DNA from: an uncultured Prevotella sp. | GTDB taxonomy: Bacteria; Bacteroidota; Bacteroidia; Bacteroidales; Bacteroidaceae | Direction of reading: 5' to 3' | DNA length: 22,913 bases | NCBI GenBank assembly: GCA_937892695.1 | Contig: CALBJK010000046.1 | Span: 1 to 22,913 of the forward strand | In this document: positions 15,190 through 21,951 of the stretch, piece by piece | How positions within the stretch are numbered: position 1 is the first letter of the stretch | Layout: each line of letters opens with the position of its first letter | Made by a program: the position numbers and the translations under genes | Notes under the pieces: generated by a model | The model's database searches: none | Told to the model about the DNA's origin: nothing | Seen by the model: the letters and a program-made list of their open reading frames with translations, nothing else

Positions 15190-16227
15190 ATGTGTAGTTT
15201 TTTAAGATTGCTTTCAGTATTTTGCATGCTCGGATGCTCTTTTATGAGTGGACGTGCCCAGACCGAAGTTGTGGTCAACAGACAAGTTTCGTTTGACCGT
15301 AGTGTACCGGCCGGCAATTATAGTGGCATTGCCAGAATTCACGACGACATTTATGCTGTTGTAAGTGACAAAAGTAGTTACGACGGTTTTTATATGTTCC
15401 GTATAAGCATTGATTCGCTAAGTGGTACAATATATAAGGTGACAAATTTGGGCTTCAAATGTTCTTCGACTTCAAATCGTGATGCAGAGGGTGTGGCGTA
15501 TCTGCCTGACCGAAATACGGTAGTGATTGCTGGAGAAGCCGACAACACGATAAATGAGTACAACCTCGATGGTCATCTCACGGGGCGAAGCCTGAAGCTT
15601 CCAGCTGCGGCTGGCAATTATGGCTATGAATCGCTCACGTTCGACAATCGGTCACATACATTATGGACTTGTACCGAGAGCTCTTTGTCACAGGACAGTA
15701 TCCTTACACGTCTCTCGGGTGGAAGTGTGGTGGTGCGGCTGAGGACGTTTGGTGAGGACATGTGTCAGAAAAAACAATACTTTTACAAAATAGATGCTCC
15801 TGTTGTAAGGGGGCGTATGAGGAATTACGCCCATGGTGTAAGTGAGATATTGTCGTTGGATGATGGCCGGTTGCTGGTTCTCGAACGCGAGTTTGCCATA
15901 CCAAAAGCCATTCTTGGAGCATCGGCTACGTGCAAGATTTATGAAATAAAACCGAGCGAAGACTACGCCATTAATGCAGACAAGGGTGTTGATGATTCTT
16001 GTTTGCCGAAAAAAGTTGACTTTTTGCCAAAACGTCTTGTATGTGAATGGACGACCAGATTGGGTCTGTTCAATCACTCAGTGGCCAACTATGAAGGAAT
16101 GTGTTTAGGGCCTAAGCTTAAAAATGGTGTCCAGGTAGTTATTCTTGTTGCCGATTCTCAGAACAGGGCAGGAGGAATTCTGAAAGACTGGTTCAAGACA
16201 ATTCTTCTGCCACAGAACAGCAAGTAA
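15190..16227 (+). CDS. Secreted esterase-like/phytase-like family protein
   Basis: Predicted exported protein of 345 residues. The ATG at 15190 was chosen over an in-frame TTG at 15172, because the latter lies within a -7 promoter box. The N-terminus MCSFLRLLSVFCMLGCSF...GRAQ is a signal peptide, with cleavage likely after Ala-Gln. The mature part looks like a beta-propeller: GIARIHDDIYAVVSDKSS, RDAEGVAYLPDRNTVVIAGE, NYGYESLTFDNRSHTLWTCT and VSEILSLDDGRLLVLERE. These repeated EG/ES plus D-R-L patterns match the 'esterase-like activity of phytase' family (PF13449 type). Members of that family have weakly defined phosphatase or esterase activity, so substrate is unknown. The gene appears monocistronic, with no clear terminator after it. 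Confidence 0.75.
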   Translation: MCSFLRLLSVFCMLGCSFMSGRAQTEVVVNRQVSFDRSVPAGNYSGIARIHDDIYAVVSDKSSYDGFYMFRISIDSLSGTIYKVTNLGFKCSSTSNRDAEGVAYLPDRNTVVIAGEADNTINEYNLDGHLTGRSLKLPAAAGNYGYESLTFDNRSHTLWTCTESSLSQDSILTRLSGGSVVVRLRTFGEDMCQKKQYFYKIDAPVVRGRMRNYAHGVSEILSLDDGRLLVLEREFAIPKAILGASATCKIYEIKPSEDYAINADKGVDDSCLPKKVDFLPKRLVCEWTTRLGLFNHSVANYEGMCLGPKLKNGVQVVILVADSQNRAGGILKDWFKTILLPQNSK

Positions 16228-16498
16228 TACATCTTTGAAATTTTTTATGACTTATTTCTGGTTCGTACTATTTGTACTGATATAAGTCGTTTGTTGTCGT
16301 TTCTGTAAAGGAATGTATTCATGATGGTGCCTTTCTGAAATTTAAAGATGTACCGCGAAACAGTCTTACTTTCAATTTAAAACTTCGAATTTATGATGTT
16401 TTTGTGACTTTTATTTGATAAAATAAAATCGTGAAATAGAAGTTCTCAACTCCTGAAATGGCTCGGGAAAGATGTGATGTACAGTTCTATTTTCCAAT

Positions 16499-16551
16499 AT
16501 GCCGCATCTGGTAATGCAAAATGGGGCATATTATAGTTCAATATGCGGCAT
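16499..16551. repeat. Inverted repeat ATGCCGCAT/ATGCGGCAT
   Basis: Two 9-bp arms (16499-16507 and 16543-16551) are perfect reverse complements and enclose a 35-nt loop that contains a third related copy (GGGGCATATT) in opposite orientation. This may be one unit of a dispersed intergenic repeat. Confidence 0.5.
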
Positions 16552-16962
16552 TTCAGAATTCCAAATGCCATGTTTAATGGTTCGAAATGATGTATTTTCA
16601 TGTCATTTTTTGACTAATAATTCTTTTAGATTCGGCTTTTCTTTTGAACGATTTTATAAAAGACTGATTATCAATGCTTCCTGCTTGGACGTTGAATTCT
16701 CATAACTGACGTTTTTCGTAAATAGATATGACTTGGTGAATAATTCGTGAGTTTTGAAAGTTGTTATATGGCTCAAATAGAGAAACGGATTCTTTTTTAA
16801 CCTTGAAATTAGACAATCAAGTTACAATTTAAAATGATTCTGTTTTTAATTCTCTCGTTTGAATGACATAAAAGTATCATTACGACTGTTAATGAAGATG
16901 GTCTTTCAGGGTTAAAAAACAAAAAAGCAACATCTTTTTACTTACTTTCCGATTAGTTTTAT

Positions 16963-16970
16963 TAATTTTG
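16963..16970 (+). promoter_or_regulatory. Predicted -7 box of the GHL10 gene
   Basis: TAATTTTG matches TAnnTTTG and lies 76 nt upstream of the ATG at 17047. This implies a leader of about 70 nt. No clear TTTG at -33. Confidence 0.45.
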
Positions 16971-17046
16971 CTGATACAAAATACAGCATAGCGTATGAGG
17001 AACACTGGTGTGAATATCTTTAAGGCTTTGCTTAACAATAAAATAA

Positions 17047-18402
17047 ATGAGAAAACCTTTTTTGTCATCAATTCTGTGCTTTTTGTTCTGTTTCATGGTG
17101 TGTGTTCCTGTAGGGGCAGAGTATAGGCATTCAAAACGAGAATTCCGTGGGGCTTGGATACAATGTGTGAACGGTCAGTTTCTTGGTATGTCAACAGCGA
17201 CTATGAAGCGTACGCTAACCTATCAGCTTGACGAATTGAAGAAAGATGGTGTCAATGCAATTATCTTTCAGGTGCGTCCTGAATGTGATGCGCTTTATGA
17301 AAGCAAATTGGAACCGTGGAGTCGTTTCTTGACTGGTGTGCAGGGTAAGGCACCTGTCCCTTACTGGGATCCTTTACAGTGGATGATAGAGCAGTGTCAC
17401 AGGCGAGGAATGGAACTTCATGCCTGGATTAATCCTTATAGGGCAAAGACTAAAACCACAACGGCTTTGGCCAATAACCATGTAGCAATAAAGCATCCAG
17501 ACAGGGTGTTCACTTATGACGGACAGTTTATTCTTAATCCAGGTCTGCCTGAAAACAGACAATATATTTGCGATGTTGTGGACGACATTGTGAAAAGGTA
17601 TGATATCGACGGACTCCATATTGACGATTATTTTTATCCGTATCCAGTTGCCGGACTTCAGATACCTGACGGTAACGAATTCAGAAGGTTTGGGAATGGT
17701 ATAAAGAATGTAAACGACTGGAGACGAGACAATGTAAATGTCTTCATAAAAGAACTGGGCGAGACTATACATAAGCGCAAACCGTGGGTTAAGTTCGGAG
17801 TCTCTCCGTTCGGAATCTACCGGAACAAAAAAAACGCCCCTGCAATTGGCAGCAATACAAACGGGTTGCAGAATTATGATGACTTGTATGCCGATGTGCT
17901 GTTATGGGTCAATAATGGTTGGATAGACTATTGTGTTCCTCAGCTTTATTGGCAGATAGGTAATCCGGCAGCCGACTACAAGACTCTGATTACTTGGTGG
18001 AACAAGTATGCAGGAATGCGTCCACTGTTCATCGGTGAAGATGTAGAGCGCACTGTCAAATATGCAGACCCGTCAAATCCGAATGTTAATCAGATGCCGG
18101 CAAAGTTTGCTTTGCGGGCCAATATGAACAATGTCCAGGGTGCAGTCTTATGGTATGCAAAGGCTGTTGTCGACAATGTTGGCAACTATGGACAGGTGTT
18201 GCGTAGCTATTATTGGAAATATCCGGCATTGCCACCGCTAATGCCGTTCATAGACCGGAAAAAACCAAAGAAGCCGAAAAATGTAACTCCTGTATGGACA
18301 AGTGACGGATACATTTTGTTTTGGACTAAACCCAGAGGTAAGGATTGGGACGACGTAGTGGTGAAATACGTTGTCTACAGATTCGGGAAAGGGGAGACAT
18401 AG
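17047..18402 (+). CDS. Secreted glycoside-hydrolase-like protein (GHL10, PF02638 type), C-terminus lost to a frameshift
   Basis: Predicted exported protein with a signal peptide (MRKPFLSSILCFLFCFMVCV...GA, about 1-24). It has a TIM-barrel domain of the glycosyl-hydrolase-like 10 family (about 31-340): REFRGAWIQCVNGQFLG, DGVNAIIFQVRPECDALY, GMELHAWINPYRA, DGLHIDDYFYPYP (188-200, acidic residues at the expected catalytic site), and GVSPFGIYRN. The family includes YngK-like proteins thought to act on cell-envelope or other glycans; substrate is unproven. From about 380 a fibronectin-type-III-like domain begins (PKKPKNVTPVWTSDGYILFW) but stops at codon 452, TAG at 18400-18402. The missing part continues in another frame, so the reading frame shifts at the GGGG run 18391-18394. 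This is either a recent mutation or a base-calling error. The catalytic barrel is intact. Confidence 0.88.
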   Translation: MRKPFLSSILCFLFCFMVCVPVGAEYRHSKREFRGAWIQCVNGQFLGMSTATMKRTLTYQLDELKKDGVNAIIFQVRPECDALYESKLEPWSRFLTGVQGKAPVPYWDPLQWMIEQCHRRGMELHAWINPYRAKTKTTTALANNHVAIKHPDRVFTYDGQFILNPGLPENRQYICDVVDDIVKRYDIDGLHIDDYFYPYPVAGLQIPDGNEFRRFGNGIKNVNDWRRDNVNVFIKELGETIHKRKPWVKFGVSPFGIYRNKKNAPAIGSNTNGLQNYDDLYADVLLWVNNGWIDYCVPQLYWQIGNPAADYKTLITWWNKYAGMRPLFIGEDVERTVKYADPSNPNVNQMPAKFALRANMNNVQGAVLWYAKAVVDNVGNYGQVLRSYYWKYPALPPLMPFIDRKKPKKPKNVTPVWTSDGYILFWTKPRGKDWDDVVVKYVVYRFGKGET

Positions 18403-18551
18403 ACGACCCTTCTAAAATTGTCGCTGTTACGGAAGATACTATGCTAAAGTTACCATATCGGGATGGTTTGTCCAAGTTTACTTATGTTGTCACCGCGTTG
18501 GACCGTATGGGTAATGAGAGTAAAGGCGTAAAGGAAAAAGTCAGGCTTTAG
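18391..18551 (+). pseudogene. Out-of-frame C-terminal end of the GHL10 protein
   Basis: In the frame one base behind the main ORF, the sequence reads GDIDDPSKIVAVTEDT, then YRDGLSKFTYVVTALDRMGN, then ESKGVKEKVRL and TAG. This is the second half of the fibronectin-type-III-like domain begun upstream: the YVVTALDRMGNES strand is diagnostic. Restoring one reread or lost G near 18391-18394 would give an intact protein of about 500 residues. It has no start signal of its own. Confidence 0.8.
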
Positions 18552-18592
18552 TCTATCTTTTGCTATAGCCTGCCGTTTTCTAAGTATAAAAT

Positions 18593-18635
18593 CCTCCAGA
18601 CAAGGTTAAGCGTTTTTCCTAATCGTGTCTGGAGG
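18593..18635. terminator. Bidirectional terminator between convergent genes
   Basis: CCTCCAGACA (18593-18602) pairs perfectly with TGTCTGGAGG (18626-18635), with a 23-nt loop. Pyrimidine-rich CCCCTTTC follows on the plus strand and ATTTTATAC on the minus strand. It lies between the GHL10 gene end and the convergent acidic-protein gene, and fits both. Confidence 0.75.
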
Positions 18636-18651
18636 CCCCTTTCTTGTCTTT

Positions 18652-19101
18652 CTATTTTGTTTCATCTTTAAGTAATTCTGTAAGGAAATTGTCGAGGTCG
18701 GCATCGAGATTCTTCATAAGATCGTCGTGAATAATAGCGATGTCGTCATCACAAATATAAATTTCTGCAATATTTTCCTTTTCTTCATTTTCCAACACGA
18801 AACTGTATGGCTTGAATAATCCCATATTGTCGACTATCTGGTGATTGCGGCTGAAAACATTCTGCAATACTTTAGCGATGCTGTCGTAGAAGTCACTGTC
18901 TTTGTTGCCAATCCATTGCTCTATTATGCAATGGGTGATTTCGTTGTCGTCATCGTCAAAGGCCATCAGTTCTCCGCTTTCTTGATTCGCCTGAATGTGT
19001 ATGTCAGTGAAGACAGCATCGTCTTGGCTAGCATGGAACTTGTCGGCGATTTTTTTGATAAAACGCTCAAGCTGGTTTGAGGTTTGTTCTGTCGTTTTCA
19101 T
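18652..19101 (-). CDS. Small acidic cytoplasmic protein of unknown function
   Basis: I do not recognise this family. The start at 19101 (MKTTEQTSNQLERFIK, 149 residues) was chosen over an upstream ATG at 19155. A good -7 box (19123-19130) lies inside that longer reading, 22 nt before the chosen start. The protein is strongly acidic, with about 34 Asp/Glu against 13 Lys/Arg. It includes FDDDDNE and ICDDDIAIIHDD, and has no signal peptide or membrane segment. Predicted alternating helices and strands (QLERFIKKIADKF, YSFVLENEEKENIAEIYI) suggest a compact alpha/beta domain. It is transcribed divergently from the Rnf operon, so shared control is possible but unproven. Confidence 0.75.
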   Translation of the reverse strand: MKTTEQTSNQLERFIKKIADKFHASQDDAVFTDIHIQANQESGELMAFDDDDNEITHCIIEQWIGNKDSDFYDSIAKVLQNVFSRNHQIVDNMGLFKPYSFVLENEEKENIAEIYICDDDIAIIHDDLMKNLDADLDNFLTELLKDETK

Positions 19102-19122
19102 TTTCGATTCTTTATTACTTTG

Positions 19123-19130
19123 CAAAAGTA
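19123..19130 (-). promoter_or_regulatory. Predicted -7 box of the acidic-protein gene
   Basis: TACTTTTG on the minus strand matches TAnnTTTG. A TTG lies about 21 nt upstream as a possible -33 element. It implies a 5' leader of about 15 nt and fixes the start at 19101. Confidence 0.6.
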
Positions 19131-19181
19131 CACCATTTCTATCAATAATTAGCAAGACACGACTTAAAATATCAATAAATA

Positions 19182-19212
19182 TTTGTCAATCGAAATAATA
19201 ATATTACTTTTG
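19182..19212 (+). promoter_or_regulatory. Predicted Rnf operon promoter
   Basis: TTTG (19182-19185) and TACTTTTG (19205-19212) with a 19-nt spacer form the best Bacteroidota promoter in the window. It starts transcription about 27 nt before the ATG at 19246. It is divergent from the promoter at 19123-19130, with about 75 nt between the two -7 boxes. Confidence 0.75.
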
Positions 19213-19245
19213 CATAAGTATTAATTGCACGTTTTTGACAGAAAA

Positions 19246-19680
19246 ATGACAAGCTATAAGACTCAAATATTTGGTACTGTTTTGTGTATTGACGGACGTA
19301 ATGTGAAGGTGCTGGTGGCGCGGACATCGGGATGCAGTTCTTGTGAAGTGGCATCGTCTTGTTCTAAAGCCGGAAGCCGGGAGATTACTGTCAATGCTTA
19401 CAATGACTGTGAGTCTGACTTGAAGATTGGCAGTCATGTGTGTGTGGTTATGGATAGCAAGTCGGGACTTAAGGCCGTGTTGCTTGGCTTCGGGTTGCCA
19501 TTGGTTGTCCTTTTGATTACTTTTGGACTATGTTCTGCTTTGTATATAAGTGAAATGACAGCCTGTTTGCTGTCTCTTTTGTCTGTTCTTGGCTATTATG
19601 CAGTCCTTTTCCACTTTCGTACCGCGCTATCAAGGAATTTTATTATGGAAATTGCCGACAATACCAAATGTGATTTATGA
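19246..19680 (+). CDS. RseC/RsxX-family membrane protein heading the Rnf operon
   Basis: Inner-membrane protein of the SoxR-reducing/RseC family, which in Bacteroidota heads the rnf operon. The start at ATG 19246 (144 residues) replaces a longer TTG reading that begins closer to the promoter. The N-terminal soluble part has a cysteine set, CSSCEVASSC, followed by SKAGSREITVNAYND. Two hydrophobic membrane segments follow: LKAVLLGFGLPLVVLLITFG and ALYISEMTACLLSLLSVLGYY. In RseC proteins the N-terminal cysteines are known to be conserved and may bind an Fe-S centre or disulphide; the exact role is not settled. Its stop overlaps the rnfB start (ATGA), indicating translational coupling. Confidence 0.85.
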   Translation: MTSYKTQIFGTVLCIDGRNVKVLVARTSGCSSCEVASSCSKAGSREITVNAYNDCESDLKIGSHVCVVMDSKSGLKAVLLGFGLPLVVLLITFGLCSALYISEMTACLLSLLSVLGYYAVLFHFRTALSRNFIMEIADNTKCDL

Positions 19681-20573
19681 ATAGTTATGTAATTTCCATA
19701 ATGGTGCTTGGCAGTATCGCTCTCGTTGCCGCGATGATTTTGTATGTGTGCTTGAATCGTTTTGCTGTACGGACCGACCCGAGGGTAGTACAAGTCATGT
19801 CGGCTCTTCCTCAGGCTAATTGCGGCGGATGTGGTTATCCCGGATGTTCCGGCTTGGCTGGAGCTTTGGTCAAAGCTGCCGATAAGGGTTCTTTGAATGG
19901 ATTGGCATGTCCTGTAGGAGGTCAGGATACTATGGGAAAAATAGCTGATATTCTTGGTGTCGGAAATGTCCAATCCGACCCGATGATAGCTGTGGTAAGA
20001 TGTGCCGGAAGTTACCAGAAACGTAAGTTGATGGCCGAATACAGTGGCTTGGCCACTTGTGCAGCCGTAAATATGTGTGGTACAGGTGAAACTGCCTGTG
20101 GGTATGGATGCCTGGGGTGTGGCGACTGTGTTGCTACTTGCTCTTTTGGCGCACTTTCTATCGACTCGCTAACTCGTCTTTCTGTAGTCGATGAAAACAA
20201 ATGTACTGCATGTGGTGCATGTGTCAAGGCTTGCCCTCGAAATATAATTGAGTTAAGGAAGAAAGGACTTCGCGACCGTCGCGTCTATATACCCTGCATG
20301 AACCATGACCGTGGACCGGTAGCTATGAGAGCTTGTGATGTGTCTTGTATCGGGTGCGGCAAATGTAAAAAAGAATGCCGGTTTGACGCTATCGTTGTTG
20401 AAAATAATCTTGCTTACATCGATTCCAATAAGTGCCGATTGTGTAGAAAATGCGAAAAAGTGTGTCCGCGCAATATCATTACCGCTGTGAATTTCCCTGT
20501 ACGTAAAATTGTCGGGAATGGTAGTAATATGCCAGATTCAGACATTAAGTCTACTAATAGATTGATGGTATGA
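19677..20573 (+). CDS. rnfB: Rnf complex electron-transfer subunit RnfB
   Basis: Membrane-anchored Fe-S subunit that takes electrons from ferredoxin into the ion-pumping Rnf complex. The 298-residue protein has an N-terminal membrane helix (about 5-27) and a four-cysteine cluster motif NCGGCGYPGC (Cys49, 52, 57) with Cys78. Four ferredoxin-type motifs follow: CLGCGDCVATC (145-155), CTACGACVKAC (176-186), CIGCGKCKKEC (224-234) and CRLCRKCEKVC (253-263). The gammaproteobacterial protein is shorter, with two such motifs; longer versions are known in anaerobes. The ATG overlaps the upstream stop (ATGA), and its own stop overlaps rnfC the same way, so the three genes are tightly coupled. Confidence 0.95.
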   Translation: MNSYVISIMVLGSIALVAAMILYVCLNRFAVRTDPRVVQVMSALPQANCGGCGYPGCSGLAGALVKAADKGSLNGLACPVGGQDTMGKIADILGVGNVQSDPMIAVVRCAGSYQKRKLMAEYSGLATCAAVNMCGTGETACGYGCLGCGDCVATCSFGALSIDSLTRLSVVDENKCTACGACVKACPRNIIELRKKGLRDRRVYIPCMNHDRGPVAMRACDVSCIGCGKCKKECRFDAIVVENNLAYIDSNKCRLCRKCEKVCPRNIITAVNFPVRKIVGNGSNMPDSDIKSTNRLMV

Positions 20574-21937
20574 AATTAAGAACATTCAAAATAGGGGGAG
20601 TAAATCTAAAAGAGTGTAAGATGACGGCTGAAACTCAGACGGTATGTGCTCCATTACCCTCTAAAGCCATATTTCCTTTAAAGCAACATATAGGTGTTCC
20701 GGCTGTGCCGATTGTAAAGAGAGGTGACAGGGTGAAGGTCGGTACTAAAATTGCCGAAGCAGGAGGTTTTGTTTCGTCACCGATTTTCTCGTCTGTATCG
20801 GGCAGGGTGGAAAAAATTGAAAACGTTTTTGATGCTACAGGATACAGAGTTCCGGCAATCATTGTTGATGTTGAAGGTGACGAATGGGAAGACACCATTG
20901 ACCGTACAGACAAAACAGAATCATTGACAGACCATCCGGAACTCACACCGGAAAAAATAGTTAACGGAGTGAAGGATGCAGGCATAACAGGTATGGGTGG
21001 CGCCGGATTTCCTACATACATAAAGCTTTTGCCTCCGAAAAATACAAAAATAGACGCAGTAGTAATAAACGGGGTGGAGTGTGAACCATACATAACGTCT
21101 GATTATCGTCTTATGATAGAGCATGCAGATGAAATCATTGTCGGCATTGAATTGATAATGAAAGCCGTTTCTGCTCCAAAAGCTTACATAGGAATTGAAA
21201 TAAACAAGCCGAAAGCCATCTCTCTTTTTATTTCGAAAACAAAGAAAATTTCGAGTGTTGAAGTAGTTGCTTTGAAAAAACGGTATCCTCAGGGTGGTGA
21301 AAAGCAGCTTGTCGATGCGGTTCTCGGACGCGAAGTGCCGCCACCTCCGGCAATACCATCAAGCGTTGGGGCAATAGTTCAAAATGTAGGTACGGCATAC
21401 GCTGTTTATCAGGCTGTGATGAAAAACAAACCGCTGTTTGAAAGGTATACGACTGTTACTGGTAAAAACTTGGGTAGACCTCAAAATTTTCTTGTGCGAA
21501 TGGGAACACCTATTCATAACTTGATAAATATATGCGGTGGTCTTCCTGACGGTGATGTAAAGCTGATAGCTGGTGGCCCGATGATGGGAAAAGCTTTGGT
21601 GTCAGAAACTGTACCAGTTTGTAAAGGAACAAATTGTGTCACTATATTGTCTGGTGCTGAGTCGAAACGAATGAATCCGCAACCATGTATCAGATGTGCA
21701 AAATGTGTTTCGGCTTGTCCAATGGGGCTTGAGCCATATCTCATTGCTGCTCTTTCTGCAAAGAAACAGTGGGAACGTCTGGAACAAGAATTCATAACAT
21801 CGTGTATAGAATGTGGCTCATGTCAGTACACATGTCCGGCTCACCGACCTTTATTAGACAATATAAGAACAGGCAAGTCAGTTGTAATGAAACTGGTAAA
21901 GTCGCGTAAACAGGAGCAACTTAAAGATGTAAAATAA
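20570..21937 (+). CDS. rnfC: Rnf complex subunit RnfC
   Basis: Peripheral subunit that exchanges electrons with NAD+ through FMN and Fe-S clusters. The 455-residue protein has an N-terminal barrel-sandwich region (about 20-100) and a Rossmann-like nucleotide/FMN region with GITGMGGAGFPT (138-149) and VINGVECEPY (165-174). The middle domain has QGGEKQLVDAVLGREVPPP (241-259) and IAGGPMMGKAL. Two ferredoxin-type motifs follow: CIRCAKCVSAC (373-383) and CIECGSCQYTC (412-422). The length is near the short end of the family, without the Ala/Lys-rich tail of E. coli RsxC. Translation is coupled to rnfB by an ATGA overlap; rnfD starts 14 nt later. Confidence 0.96.
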   Translation: MKLRTFKIGGVNLKECKMTAETQTVCAPLPSKAIFPLKQHIGVPAVPIVKRGDRVKVGTKIAEAGGFVSSPIFSSVSGRVEKIENVFDATGYRVPAIIVDVEGDEWEDTIDRTDKTESLTDHPELTPEKIVNGVKDAGITGMGGAGFPTYIKLLPPKNTKIDAVVINGVECEPYITSDYRLMIEHADEIIVGIELIMKAVSAPKAYIGIEINKPKAISLFISKTKKISSVEVVALKKRYPQGGEKQLVDAVLGREVPPPPAIPSSVGAIVQNVGTAYAVYQAVMKNKPLFERYTTVTGKNLGRPQNFLVRMGTPIHNLINICGGLPDGDVKLIAGGPMMGKALVSETVPVCKGTNCVTILSGAESKRMNPQPCIRCAKCVSACPMGLEPYLIAALSAKKQWERLEQEFITSCIECGSCQYTCPAHRPLLDNIRTGKSVVMKLVKSRKQEQLKDVK

Positions 21938-21951
21938 GAAAAGTCAAAGTA

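Larger units (their letters stand above)
16228..17046. other. 0.8-kb AT-rich spacer with small repeats
   Basis: No gene is supported. A 68-codon frame at 16499-16705 lacks a recognisable family, promoter or signal and begins inside a repeat. The segment 16496-16570 holds a cluster of related motifs: AATATGCCGC (16496-16505), its relative AATATGCCCC on the minus strand (16524-16533), and AATATGCGGC (16540-16549). ATGCCGCAT and ATGCGGCAT at 16499-16507 and 16543-16551 can pair. The end near 17046 holds the promoter of the GHL10 gene. Confidence 0.45.

Noticed and set aside
16499..16705. 68-codon plus-strand frame as a gene
   Set aside because: It begins inside an inverted repeat in AT-rich sequence and has no promoter or recognisable protein features.
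18385..18397. Programmed -1 ribosomal frameshift
   Set aside because: The zero-frame codons do not form an X XXY YYZ slippery site and I see no strong downstream stem; a one-base deletion is simpler.
18345..18551. Independent 68-codon gene after the GHL10 protein
   Set aside because: Its second half is the continuation of the fibronectin-type-III-like domain of the upstream protein; the first part overlaps that gene in another frame.
9350..18551. A complete polysaccharide utilisation locus including SusCD, phytase-like and GHL10 genes
   Set aside because: The genes are in separate transcripts on opposite strands, separated by a 1-kb and a 0.8-kb spacer, with no regulator or typical carbohydrate-active enzymes.
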